A DNA stretch of 64,000 nucleotides from Voacanga thouarsii (Eukaryota > Streptophyta > Magnoliopsida > Gentianales > Apocynaceae), in NCBI GenBank assembly GCA_026120185.1, contig JANUWF010001213.1:248001-312000 (forward strand), written 5' to 3'. The notes beneath the pieces are model-generated. The model worked only from the letters and a program-made list of their open reading frames with translations, ran no database searches and was not told the origin of the DNA. How positions within the stretch are numbered: position 1 is the stretch's first letter; each line of letters starts with the position of its first letter. Shown here in pieces: positions 34,780-46,209 of this stretch. A program made the translations under genes and the position numbers.

Positions 34780-36031
34780 TCAGTCCTCCATAGCATCATC
34801 AGCCTTCTCCTCATCAGTGAGTGTAGAGGTGCCCGCACCACCATGTGGCCTAGAAGACTGCTGCCGCAACTCAGTCAACTGCTGCTCCATAGTAGCTTGC
34901 CATATCTTCCATAGTACCCTGGAAGCGTAGGAGCACCTCCATTTGCTGGTCGAGGTGCCCCAGGACGGTGGTCTCAAAGTCAGTCCGGGAGTGGGACTGA
35001 GAACTGCCAGCTCTAGCACGTGCCGGTAGTGGTGGCTATTCCTCCTCCACTGTAGGTGGTCTTACCTGACCGGGATGTTAGACCTCGAAGGGAGTGAGCC
35101 ACTTCTTCAACTCCTGGCTGTATTTGTACCCACAACTCATAAGTGTATGCTCAGTGACCATATCATGCTCAGTGGTAGCCTCCATGAGTTCTCCCTCAAG
35201 ACTCACCCCAAAGTCCTTTTGAAACTTCATTATAACCAAGGGAAAAATAAAGGCTTTTGTGGAGAAATGGTGATGAACAACCTCCCTAATAGATTGGATG
35301 ATCAAAGGAGTAAGAGGGATATGTAATGTGTTCATCATCCGATGCAAAATATAAGTGTCAATAAGCCTAGTTTCATTGAAACCAACAGCACGGGGGACAA
35401 CATTAAACCCAAACATGTAAACCAGTGCGCAAAAGTTGGCTGCCAAGTCATTATTGGAATAGAAACTGTTAGCTTGGAAGGCATTATGCTTATATAAGCC
35501 TAGGGTCACTCGCGTCCCTCTAACATCCCAATTTGGGTCCAACAGAGTCTTTTGATTATTCACATCAATCCCTTGCCAAGTATCATCGTAAAAAATCTGG
35601 AGAAGGTTAGCTAATTGGTTTTGAGTGATGACAATAGGAACTCCTTTCACTCTTATTTCAATATGCGGAAGATATTTATTACCCTTGTCCGTCATATTAG
35701 CATAGAATTCCTTAACAAGCACGGGATAATACTTACCTTTCAATTGTGCTATCGACCCACAACCTAATCGTCTAAACATCATTCCTAATTTGAGTGCCCG
35801 GTCTATGGTGGGTGAGAAGGTACGCTCAACAATGCTCTTATTTGAAGCTCTCCTACTATACCATTCCTCACAAGAGGCATCAACAAACTCAGTAGGTCTA
35901 AGAGATAAGGGATCAACAGATGATGGAACTGAGGACGAGGAAGTTCTCGCCCTTTTAGAAGGCTGACTCCTTGCTCTAGACATGGTCAAGTAAGGAATGG
36001 GGTAGTAAGAAGAGAAAACAAGTACGCTCAA
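34780..36031 (-). pseudogene. E2 second ORF, 'putative plant transposon protein'-like
   Basis: The main open frame (35078-36031, 317 codons) more probably starts at the internal Met at 35981-35983, since the next residues S-R-A-R begin the basic, Ser-rich leader. Residues about 60-280 are a globular domain with the W-Y-S-R-R, I-V-E-R-T-F and F-Y-A-N-M blocks that I associate with the domain annotated in plants as 'putative plant transposon protein', common in the 3' part of Athila-like elements. No membrane segment or catalytic motif is evident. After the TAA near 35078 the frame continues with another stop and a one-base shift. An acidic tail then ends at 34780. Its function is unknown. It is missing from E1. 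Confidence 0.72.
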
Positions 36032-37039
36032 TGACTGAAGAAAGTATAGCTACCCCTGCATAGATATTCTTCAAATTGCACACAACCCTCAACCAAGGTC
36101 ACAATCCACAAATCCCAAACTCCTTCAATGTATATCAACTCCAACACCCAAGTCAATCAATCACTTTCAATCAATTCAACACAACCTGCACAATGCATGT
36201 AAAAGTTCACTGTAAAGCATAACTGTGCTGATTTTCTCAAATCATGCTAGTAAACATAATCATGTAAATGAAGGCAGTATCATGGTATTATGTGATCAAC
36301 AATGCATGTTCAATATATTCAAGTAGCACCAATAACCATAATTCTAACCTGAACTATATGAATTCTCGAATGCTTGCAAGAATGAATCAAGTAGTAAAGG
36401 CTCAATAACTCCTAATGTATTCTAATTCATGAAGCTCAAGGAGGAATGCACAATCATAGCATATATAATTCCTAATTTTTGGCCAAAACTATCCCTATAA
36501 TTAAAAAAAAAAAAATCGTCTCCATTAATTTAACCGTAGGACATAAATAAAACTCATACATTTAGGCTTTTATATGCATGGGCAAGCAAAAGATGCAAGC
36601 TTTTTGTGAAAATCTACTCCCTTTACTTTTGGATTAAATGTGCTTTTGTTGTGAAAAATCAAAGCTTTTGAGGTGTTTGATCCGTAGGATCAACAAAAAA
36701 GAAGGTAATAAATGTTATGGAGGTGTTTAGAAGTTGAAAAATCAAATTTTGGGCACTGATGAATGTGAAGCCGGCGTGGGCTTGAGAGGATTTGCGAGGG
36801 AGAATGGAGGTTTTGAAGAAAAAGTGGCCAAAATGGCCCTTTAATTATGCTCCTCCCGACAGGAACTGGCGCCGGCTCTGTTCTGTCCGGTTCTCAAATT
36901 TTTTTTTTCCATTTTTAATAAGAATGTAGAAAAACACATGAATGCTAAATAATGCACTGGAATGAGAATACTATAAATAAAAAATTGTCCTTAACACAAA
37001 ACGAAAAGTAAAGAAAAGAGAAAATAAATGCTTCATGGT
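36032..37039 (-). other. E2 spacer between gag and second ORF
   Basis: This stretch is non-coding. It contains one pair of GC motifs (36772 and 36868, 96 bp apart) resembling the LTR array. Downstream in element orientation comes a TATA-like CATATAAAAG on the minus strand (36567-36576), then the second ORF. E1 keeps the GC motif pair (22323 and 22418) but not a good TATA-like sequence. Confidence 0.6.
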
Positions 37040-38410
37040 TTTCCACGGCTGTGATCCCGTGGATTTTCCTCCGTATTCCCTGGTAGTGTCCCTGCTTGAC
37101 GATCCCCCATGAGTTTAGCTAGTTAACCAATCTGGTTCTCTAAATTGTGCATGGAAGGCTCTAGGGTCCTTGTTGTTGCATCGACTTCTTAGAACTTAGT
37201 CTCTGTGGTACTTACTAATTGGCTAATCAATTCTTCCAGTGGTGGTTTTTGAGGTGCTGTCGTGTTGTTCATGGAGTTTGGATTCCTTTGGTTACCTCCA
37301 AAATTGAACGAACTTTGCCTAAGTGGATTCCCATTGCTCCAAGAGAAATTAGGGTGATTTCTCCAACCAGGATTATAGGTAGAGCTATATGGATTGTTAC
37401 CTGGCCGAACATTACCTGCGAAGGCCGCTTGTTTTGAAGTTTTGTGGAGTGACCCAATCTTTTGGCATTCATGATTGGGGTGTCCTTCTCCGCAGAAATC
37501 GTAGTTGACGTTTAACACTTAGTCTTGAGGCATCAGCAACTGTTCCATTTTTTGAGTTAAGGCGTCTACCTTTGCCTCTAATACTGCCATGGCATCCACT
37601 TTGTGCACTCCTTGCACACGAGCCTTTGACCTTGCATTTCCCCAAGAATAGTTATTAGAAGCCAAATTTTCAATAAACTCAAATACCTATTCCGGGGTCT
37701 TATGGTTGATGGAACCCCCTGCAGAAGAGTCCACCACTTGCCGTGTTGCGAACGTAAGGCCATTTAAGAAGATAAGCATTTGCATTCCCAACTCGAATCC
37801 ATGGTGTGGGCATTTTCTTAACATTTCCTTAAATCTCTCCCAACTCGAATATAAAGGCTCAGAATCTAGTTGTTGGAAGGCAAAGATTTCATTCCTTAGC
37901 TTAGCTGTCCTAGCTGGAGGAAAATATTTGGCCAAAAATTTTTCAGCTAGGGCATTCTAAGTTGTGATGGAACCTGTAGGTAAAGACTTTAACCACAATT
38001 CAGCTCTATCTCTCAAGGAAAAAGGAAATAGTCGTAATTTAGTGGCATCTTCAGAAACACCATTCATCTTGAAGATATCACAAATCTCAAGAAAACTGGC
38101 TAAGTGAGCATTGGGATCCTCTTCCGGTAGCCCGTCAAATTGAACCATATTCTGCACTATTTGGATAATGTTGGGCTTTATTTCAAAATTGTTTGCATCT
38201 ATCCTAGGTCTAGTGATACTCGAGCCTGTGCCTGAGATTGCGGGTTTCACAAAGTCGTCCATAACTCTCCTATCATTCCCAGCATTGTTCTGTTAAGCAC
38301 CATCCATCTTGACAATCAGATTCCTTTGAATTGTTCGGCGAATTTTTTGATAACATCCTCTCGATTTTAGGGTCAAAATCGACTATCTCGCCGTTGGATT
38401 TTCGGGTCAT
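37040..38410 (-). pseudogene. E2 Athila-type Gag, broken
   Basis: The gene is homologous to E1's 375-codon frame but survives only as pieces (open stretches at 37957-38262, 37687-37935 and 37189-37518). The capsid blocks (R-A-E-L-W-L, P-P-A-R-T, W-E-R-F-K-E-M-L-R-K-C) are clear. A stop lies just upstream of the zinc knuckle and the first knuckle Cys is Tyr, so RNA binding would fail as well. A further stop lies at about 37960. The start region near 38408 supports M-T as the original start. The gene is more damaged than E1's although E2 inserted later. Confidence 0.9.
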
Positions 38411-38656
38411 GTGCCAAGGGAAATACCTAAGAAAACAAGAAGCAAGTTAGATGTATATAATTAATGGTTAACAAAACTACAAGGCTACAAAGTTAGTAAT
38501 TCAAACACAGTCCAAGTTAGTTGGTCAAGTGAGGTTACAAGGTTATATAAGAGTACACGAAATACAAAAGATAGCATCATTTTATAGAAAGAACAAGTAT
38601 AAATATTTACATATTTACATGGTTAAATCAACAAAATCCAAGCTTTCATGCCATTG

Positions 38657-38675
38657 TTCCCCGGCAACGGTGCCA
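38657..38675 (-). promoter_or_regulatory. E2 primer binding site (tRNA-Asp type)
   Basis: TGGCACCGTTGCCGGGGAA on the minus strand, six bases inside the 5' LTR. It is one change from the general Athila/Tat site. Confidence 0.9.
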
Positions 38676-38681
38676 AAAACT

Positions 38682-40181
38682 TGATGTGCCCGAACTTAGG
38701 TATAAAAATCATACAAAACTAAGCACATTCCCAATCAAGTTTAAATTAAAACGTTAAACCCAAATCACACATATGAGCAAGCGTACTCATCATTAACCGA
38801 GCATAGGGTTCAAACGAGTGTCAATCCTCAAGGAACAAGTAGACATTAATTACCTTTCTTTCATTGTTTAACTGACTCGATAAAGTGAAAAACAAATAAA
38901 AAGGAAAATCAAAATAAAAGAAAACTAAAAATATATACACGTCAAGGATGTAGAATTATGTAACTCAACCATTGTTCAGAAAAAACATGATCTCAAAGTA
39001 CCTAACCATTATCATAACCAATCATTCTCTTGGCATCATGAAGGATTAAGGTAAATTAGCATCGCTTGGTCTGTCTCAACTAATTCATCTAGAAGATGCA
39101 TTAAGCACAATCCTTGATTAATTTTCCTTGGTCTGGCAAATTTAAAACATGAAATTAATCAATGAATCCTTGGTCTGGCAAACATCAATTAACCTTTAAT
39201 TACTCCATCCTCAACAATTAACCTCTTTGGTCTAGCAAGTTAACAGCCAATAAATATGAAATTAATCAATTGCAACTACCGTCAACCTCTTTGGTCTAGC
39301 AAGTTGATGAAAAGAAACAACCAATTAATTTCGTCATATGCCCAAGTAATTAAATATCAAGAAGAACAATCGATTAATCAAAAGATCAAATAACTCTAAA
39401 AATTATGAATATCTAAAACAATGTCAAATTACAATAAAACAATTGACGTATCATTGTCAAGAAAAAGAAGACAAAGTAGAAGAAAGCACTCATAGACAAA
39501 CCTCCTTCTTCTTCCTTTAAAGACTTTCTTGTACAACCCTCCTTGAACTTGAAGAATTCCTTCTTGGACTGAGTGATTTTCTATGATGATCAATGAATTC
39601 CCCCCTTTTTCCTTGTGTTTTTCATCTATTTATAGGATAAAGAAGTGCCTAAACTCGTAAGTACAAAGTTCTTGGCCGAGTAGAAGTTGGAAGATACTAA
39701 AACTCCTCAAATTTTCAAAAACGCATAGAAAGATCGCAAAACCACCTCAAGGACAGACCACAGCCGGTGTCACTTAGGACCTTCAGAGCTGGCGCCGCCT
39801 GTGTTCTACTTCTCCACTCGTTCGCTAATTTTTCTCCGAATTATGTGCATAAGTTCTAGAATGTAGTCGGCGCCGGTTCCAGCCTTACAGTCGGCACCGC
39901 TTAGGTTCTGTTCTACTCTGTTTCTACATTTTTTCCATCACTTTGAAGTTTGTGCAACCAATGTACAGCCGGCGCCGATTCTAGGGCTCTAGCCGGCGCT
40001 GCCTCTGTTCTGTTTAGCGATGGTTTTGCTTCGTTTTACCCAAAAATCTGAAATAATGACCAAAATACCTTTTCAATGGTAAAATATTAAATATGAAAGA
40101 ATATGACTAGTTATTGTACAAAATGTATTACAAAAGAGTCTCAAATAACTAAGCAAAGTATGACCAGTTTAGCCCCTATCA
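38682..40181 (-). repeat. E2 5' LTR
   Basis: TGATGTGCCCG to CCTATCA. TATA box at 39626-39635 on the minus strand. Paired GC motifs start at 39765, 39790, 39868, 39892, 39970 and 39994, the same spacings as in the other E2 LTR. Confidence 0.95.
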
Positions 40182-40186
40182 AGTAG

Positions 40187-40770
40187 GTTCCAGTCAAATC
40201 CTGGAGAGGCATACTGGAATGTTGCCAAGAACATACTAAAGTACTTAAAAAGAACTAAAGATATGTTCTTAGTTTATGGAGGACAAGAATGAGAGCTAGT
40301 TGTAAATGGTTACACTGATGTTAGTTTTCAGTCCGACATAGATTATTATAGATTACAATCAGGTTTTCTATTTTGTTTAAATAGAGATGTTGTAAGCTGA
40401 AAAAGTTCAAAGAAAGACACCGTGACCGATTCTACTACAGAAGCTGAGTATGTAGATGCCTCAGCTATAGCTAAAGAAGCAATTTGGATTAAAAAGTTCA
40501 TTACAGAACTAGATGTAGTTCCAAGTATTGTGAACCCAGTGGATCTCTATTGTGACAACAATGGTGCCATTGCACAAGCTAAGGAACCAAGATCACATCA
40601 GCGATCCAAACATATACTTAGACGTTTTCATCTCATTCGAGAAATTGTTGATAGAGGAGATGTCAAAGTATGCAAGGTATCAACTGATGACAATGTTGCA
40701 GATCCACTGACAAAGCTTCTCCCACGTCTAAATATGATAGTCATACTAGATCAATGGAGTTACAGCTTAT
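40187..40770 (+). pseudogene. Element F end of RT and RNase H, after E2
   Basis: F's pol resumes here beyond the agtag duplication. The open stretch from 40422 carries the RNase H motifs T-D-S-T-T-E-A-E-Y, Y-C-D-N-N-G-A and R-S-K-H-I. It ends with D-P-L-T-K, the usual end of copia RNase H. No stop occurs at the expected place and the frame runs into the 3' LTR. Upstream, the Trp before T-D-S-T is a stop (40397-40399). Confidence 0.9.
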
Positions 40771-40786
40771 GCCAAACTGGTCTTAG

Positions 40787-40798
40787 TGCAAGTGGGAT
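40787..40798 (+). promoter_or_regulatory. Element F polypurine tract
   Basis: AAGTGGGATA lies directly before the 3' LTR, the same kind of tract as in element B. Confidence 0.85.
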
Positions 40799-40800
40799 AC

Positions 40801-42313
40801 TGTTAGGGATATGCCCTAGAGTCAATTTGTACTTATACTATTATCGTTATGTTTTATATAATAATATGAGGTTTTCCTTTCCATGAATAGTGCATTTGTG
40901 TTGTGGTCATCAAGTACATGACTTGATAGTAAAACCCAACAATAAATACAATGACTATTCTAAAACAGTCCCTAATCGATTATTATTATTGGAACAATAA
41001 TAAATTAAGATTAGTATGTTTGTGACTAGATGGCTATGTTTTACTGGACATGGATATTTGTGATATCAAGTCAAAATATAAATAAATGTTAGAGAACATT
41101 GTATGGGACATGACCCACTATGAGAGTACTTAATAGAACATGCCATATCTACTTTCTAGCTATAATGATATTAAAAGTCCTTCAACCTAAATTCATTATA
41201 GTTTCCTACTTGTTAAATTCTATATTTTGACGTTGTCTAAAGTTGTCTTTAACAAGATAATAAATTAGACTACTATTTGATATAGAATAAATCAAGGAGA
41301 GGAATATGATTGATAGTGAATGAATTTGTCCTTCTCAATTATAGGAGAGATATCCATGGGCCCCTTGATAAGTTAGACTGTTAAAATGCATGGTTGTGCT
41401 CAAATATATCAATCTAAGATATTGATATCATTTATTTGAACAGTTTACTATGAAATCAAGAAATAATTGATTAAGCATAATAAGGATGTCATGTTTCGTG
41501 ACTTATTCTTAATCTGGATATGATTTGACAAAAGGACTAAATATAAAATTGTGGTTTGGTTCAAAGAGATCACTGATTTTCATTTAACCTGGATAGTTAT
41601 AATGTTTTGCTAGAAACCGCTTATAACTTGTGGACCATTTAAATAAGATTTAGACATATTGCCAGTGTTAAATGAGCCTATATTGTCACACAATAGGTAA
41701 ACTTGTTAGGTTATTTTTCCGGTAACCAGATTCGATTAATCTGGAAATATGTCTAAGTTAATCGAACCTAGAAAATTTACCAGATACAATGAATCTGGAA
41801 ATATGTACACATTCAATATATATGGATGATGTCCAGATTATAAAAATCTGAATCGATAAATCAATTAGTTAAATTATCGAGATAATGGCAGAATCTTATT
41901 ATATCAGTTTTTAATTTAATTAGAATTTAAATTAAAATATGATAAGATATTATCAAATTTAGACTTTAAGAGATTCGGGGTTTTTAAGAAAACCCTAGCC
42001 GTCTTCTCAACAGTCCTATTCTATTGAAAAATTCCGTGCCTCTATTCACCAGGAAAAACTTTCAAACACTAGGCGTTAGCACTTTTGGGGTAACGAGTCA
42101 GTTCGTTGTGTGTACGTAAAGAGGACATTCGCACACTGCAGCGTCTAGTGATCATTCGGGTTGCACATACGACAGCAAAATCAGAATCGAAGGATCTCGA
42201 TTACGTCGAAGAGAGGTAATTCTGTAAATCTTACATCTTCTTAATCGTTTACTTGGATCCTCGGAAGGGATTCGTAGATGTTTTTCGTGTTTTGGAGTCC
42301 ACGAATCCTAACA
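40801..42313 (+). repeat. Element F 3' LTR
   Basis: TGTTAGGGATATGCC to CCTAACA, 1513 bp, identical in length to the 5' LTR, followed by the ttcct duplication. Confidence 0.95.
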
Positions 42314-42318
42314 TTCCT

Positions 42319-42941
42319 CCTTTAATTTGAGTGATTTTCTGTTTTGATATGTGAATCCTTCTTTTTTTTCCATGTATTTTCCCACTATTTATAGGCTTAA
42401 GAAGTGCCTAAAATCGTTCTTATAGGGTTTCTGACTGACTAGAAGTAGGAAACTACTAAAATTCTACAAATTACCAAAAAATGCGCATGAAAATCGAGGC
42501 ACCGCCTCAGTATCATGGCACAGCCGACGCTGCCTGTCTTGCCTAGGGCCGGCACCGGTTGTGGTCTATTTCTCTATTCATTTGCTTATTTTTTTTAATT
42601 TTTGCACCAACCCTTCGAGAGTGCAGCCGGCACTGCCTCTAACCTCCCAGCCGGCACCAGTTCTATTTTGTTCCACTCTATTTTACGAATTTTTTGTCGC
42701 CTCAATGTGTGTGCCAGCAGCACATTGCCAGTGCCGGTTCCCCTGTCTTGGCCAGTGTTGCCTCTATTATGTTTTGCGACGTTTTTGTCTTATTTTACCC
42801 CTAAAATCTAAAATAATGCACAAAATACCTTACCATTGGTAAAATCTCAAATATGAAGGAATATGACCAGTTATTGAACAAAATGTATCACAAAATAGCC
42901 TCAAATATCTCGAAAATATATGACTAATTTAGGCTCTATCG
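42319..42941 (-). repeat. E1 right LTR (5' LTR), second segment
   Basis: E1's LTR continues after F and matches 19842-20464. TATA box on the minus strand at 42385-42394. The GC motif array is present but worn. The terminus reads CTATCG instead of CTATCA. Confidence 0.92.
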
Positions 42942-44274
42942 AAGACCAAGAACACATAATGTTACTTGGGTTCATCTATCTCTAAGGAAAGCTTGTATAT
43001 GATTTTCACCCCTTTGAGTACTAAAGAATTCACATTAACAATTCAAGTGGCTTAACACAAATGCTTCTTTTCAAGGAGTATCCCAACACAAATTTTCTAT
43101 TATTCCATTCCTATTTTCTAAAATCCAACATATCTTTCACATTCCAAAATTTCATTTCATTTCAAATACTCTCCCAAAACACAATATATTGATTTACAAA
43201 CAATTTCCAATATCAAAAGAAGTTACGTCATTTCTTATTCTCAAATCTCATTTATAAGAGACATTGATGAATGAAGTCAAAGATTTACAAATACATGCTA
43301 GGAGGGGCTTATCAAAGTAATGTGTAAGAAAAATCTTAATATTATAGTCAACAATATCTTGAAGTCATTAATGTAAGGCTCCACATTTTAACAACATCGT
43401 TTTTAAAAATTCATCAAGTAAATCATGCTTAAGGCTTTCATAAACATAAGGACTTATAATCAAATTTACAAGTATTTCCATAATTTTATATGTGTAGAAA
43501 TAATCCAAGTAGTACAAGAAATTTCATTTTTCCAAGAACTTGATTGAAAAGAAGGTAAGATTTTGTTTACTCTACTTGTAAAGCACATGGCTATGGCACG
43601 TATAATTTGTTATAGATAAAATGATCAAAGAAGGGTTGGGTCACAAAGTCTTTCAAATAAAAGCCAACAAAAGTTAAAGGGAGGATTACTTGTGTAATTT
43701 GCTGTAGTAAGAGACATACTAAAATTCATTATCTCAATAAATTAGCGTACAAATGATTTTAGGTGGTACTTAATAATAAGAAATGAGAAGGAACATAATG
43801 AGTTAATCCTGGAGCCAAAAAGTCATAGAAAAGGGATGTGGTTGTTGAGGATTAAATGTCACCTTAAGTAAGGAGACGAACTCTTTAGATATACAAGTTC
43901 TAGAAGTTGGGAGATAATTCTTAGACAAAACACATACAAGAATTCTCTATCTAATTACTCACCAAATTGTAAGAATAAGCTTTCATAAGAAAATAAAAGA
44001 TTGAGGTAAAGGAAAAGAGAAGAAGTTTGTTGAAGTTATGTTTATGAAACGGTAGTTGTATGAAATAAAGAAAGTGACAAAGATTGCCTGGGAACCATCA
44101 TAAATTGGAAGAAAGCTCACAAAAAAACATTAGATAGAACTTCGAATAGTTCCCATACCTCTTTTATTCACAAATGATCATTAAATATTTAATGTAAAAA
44201 AAAAAAAATCAGGGATCTCATTTACCCATAATAATTTGTATGCATTATATATCCAAGATTGCTATAATTGTTTC
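42942..44274. other. Unassigned AT-rich DNA
   Basis: I see no ORF with a recognisable domain, no terminal repeat and no clear match to other parts of the window. Together with 48546-48757 and 49621-52500 it may be the remains of one old element into which the family A LTRs inserted. Confidence 0.5.
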
Positions 44275-44514
44275 TGTGAAACCCCACCTAAAGCCAACCC
44301 TAGAGTAAGCAGGTCGGGATGCATATCATATTATTTTGTATGAATATATATGTTTTAAATGATTCTATGTGCTTTAGAGTTGTGGATTATAGGTTAAAAT
44401 GCTTAGTTATGTTTATCGAGTAGGAAGGGTAAAATGGTAATTTTGCTTGAGGTCAAATTAGGAAGAAAGCTTGAGGATTAAATAGGAAGAAAATGTGGGT
44501 GAGAAAATAACAAC

Positions 44515-44585
44515 AAGAGTTAGTGTGGTTAAGTGGTTAGAATCTTGGAATTAATTTCTAAGGTCATGAGTTCAAATCCCATCAT
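44515..44585 (+). promoter_or_regulatory. tRNA-like segment with A-box and B-box, second copy
   Basis: TGGTTAAGTGGTTAGAA (44526-44542) and GAGTTCAAATCCC (44568-44580) keep the same spacing as at 5383-5450. The intervening sequence differs at several bases while both boxes stay recognisable. Confidence 0.6.
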
Positions 44586-46157
44586 TTAAGATTTTGTCAT
44601 GATTATCTTAGCTAAGTTTGAATTTTTGTTTTCTTGCATGTCATGGAAATAGGAATGTTGTCTTAGGGGAGATATGAAGAGAATGTCCTACTCTTATCCA
44701 CATGTCCTAAAAAGAATTCTAGAGGAATTCTTGTCCTTTTTATTACCACTAGCTTGTCCTAACATCTTTATAATTCAAAACCATTAAATCATTTCTTTTG
44801 AATTCCAAAAAAAAATTCTGTGATAACTCCTCCACCTTGAATTTCAAAAATCAGCTTTGGAGGTTGGGAAGTTGGCCAAAAGTAGGAGGAGAAATAGGAA
44901 GGGTTTCCAAGAGAAAATCAATCACCATGATAGCACCTTCAAACTCACATTCATGTTGTTCATCTTCTAGTAAAAGAAAATCTGGAAATTTTATAGAATA
45001 TTTGCAGACCATTTCTTTGAAAATTCAGCCAGTAAAACCACTCATTTTTTGCTAGAAAAATGGTCATTTTATGTGGCTTGAAGGCTGGAAAATCTGTGCA
45101 ATTTTCGGACTGCACAAACTGCACAAAACCAGGAAAAAAATTCTGGTCATTTTTGCAGCTTTCAACCAAGTAGATGAAGCTGTTTTGATTCATCTTCAAG
45201 CCAACAAAACTCCTCAATATTTCTCCAGAATTAAGGATGGAAAACCACCTTAGAAAGAACTTCAAACTCCCTCAAGAGTCAGCTGCAAATCGGGTTGAAG
45301 GTGTGCAGAAATTCTGCACAGCCTTCGAAACTCTTAAAGTATGAAACCAGAATTTTCCAGCTTTGCTCCCTTCTAGCCTAGGCCGAAAATCACCTTCAAC
45401 CTCTGTAAAATTGAACCTTGTTCAGCTGTAGACTGAACACCATTAACCCCACACTTACCTTGAGCATATGGACTCCATAGCCACACCACAAAACACTCCT
45501 AAGATCACTCCATTTAAACTCTTTTTGAACTTCAAATAATTTCAGCATTTTACTCCATTAAAATCACTCTTGTATTAGGAAAATAAACCAGAATTTCCTC
45601 TGCCATTTAAGACTGAATTTTGGCCAGCCTTGGAGCAACATTAACCTTCAATCAATTCAGCAAAACCACCATGTTCAACCGGCACCATTGAAGACCATAG
45701 AAACCTCTCTTGATCAAACACCATAGCTAACCTCTTACCTTAAACATCTCCACCATTTCCTCCATTTAAATTTCAAAAAAAAAAAAAAAATCTGATCATT
45801 CTCTCTCCTTTTTGCTGAAAATCGAAACCCTCATTCACTCCATACGATTCGGCCAGCCCTCTACCAAAATTCGTGCAGCACTTCTTCCCAATTCTCTCCA
45901 TTTTCACCTAGAACACATACTAACCTTCTTCAAGCCTAACCCTACTCTAAACACCTCCAATCACTCTCAAATACTCCAAATCACTTCCATTTAATCTCTA
46001 AACTTCATTTTCGGTATTTATAACACAAAACCTCGCAAACAAGAATTTTCGAACGGATCAAAATTAGCTTTTCTTTGAAGGTCTCAAGAACATCAACAAG
46101 GTAAGTCAAGAACAACCTTCTTGATCATCTTCTTCCATTCGATTGTACTGTTCTAAT

Positions 46158-46158
<1 letters not shown>

Positions 46159-46207
<49 letters not shown>
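46159..46207. repeat. (CT)n microsatellite, about 24 units
   Basis: A pure CT tract within the family A LTR, followed by CCCAACCGAAATGG. It is homologous in position to the tracts at 2332 and 7072. Confidence 0.97.

Positions 46208-46209
<2 letters not shown>

Larger units (their letters stand above)
31407..40181 (-). mobile_element. E2: pol-less Athila-like element nested in F
   Basis: This 8775-bp reverse element has the perfect target duplication agtag (31402-31406 and 40182-40186) inside F's RT. The LTRs are 1485 bp (31407-32891) and 1500 bp (38682-40181), TGATGTR to CCTATCA. The internal 5.8 kb holds, in element order, a tRNA-Asp-type primer site, a broken gag, a non-coding spacer, a broken second ORF, a second polypurine-like tract, a long purine-rich strand and the terminal polypurine tract. 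No protease, RT or integrase can be found. It belongs to E1's family and therefore sits inside a relative. Confidence 0.95.
25172..42313 (+). mobile_element. F: full-length Ty1/copia element with E2 nested in its RT
   Basis: The element is flanked by the perfect duplication ttcct (25167-25171 and 42314-42318) inside E1's right LTR. Both LTRs are 1513 bp (25172-26684 and 40801-42313), from TGTTAGGGATA to ATCCTAACA. Without E2 its net length is about 8.36 kb. In forward order come a tRNA-Met primer site, a 1.3-kb leader, gag, protease, integrase, RT, RNase H and polypurine tract. The LTRs differ by roughly 5% over the first 175 bases by eye, so F is older than or comparable to B. Many stops and changed catalytic residues make it dead. 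Confidence 0.95.
4803..42941 (-). mobile_element. E1: pol-less Athila-like Ty3/gypsy element, split by two nested stacks
   Basis: This is the outermost element of the stack, in reverse orientation. Its LTRs (TGATGTG to CTATCA/CTATCG) measure 1540 and 1545 bp once insertions are removed, and its net length is 6870 bp. The internal region (20465-24249) contains a polypurine tract, one gag frame and a tRNA-Asp-type primer site, but no protease, RT or integrase. The left LTR is broken at 5136-19252 by a family A solo LTR and the right LTR at 25172-42313 by copia element F. Both breaks carry perfect 5-bp duplications, which makes the reconstruction firm. E1's own flanks (aagtt at 4798-4802, aagac at 42942-42946) match only in three of five bases. 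Confidence 0.9.
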
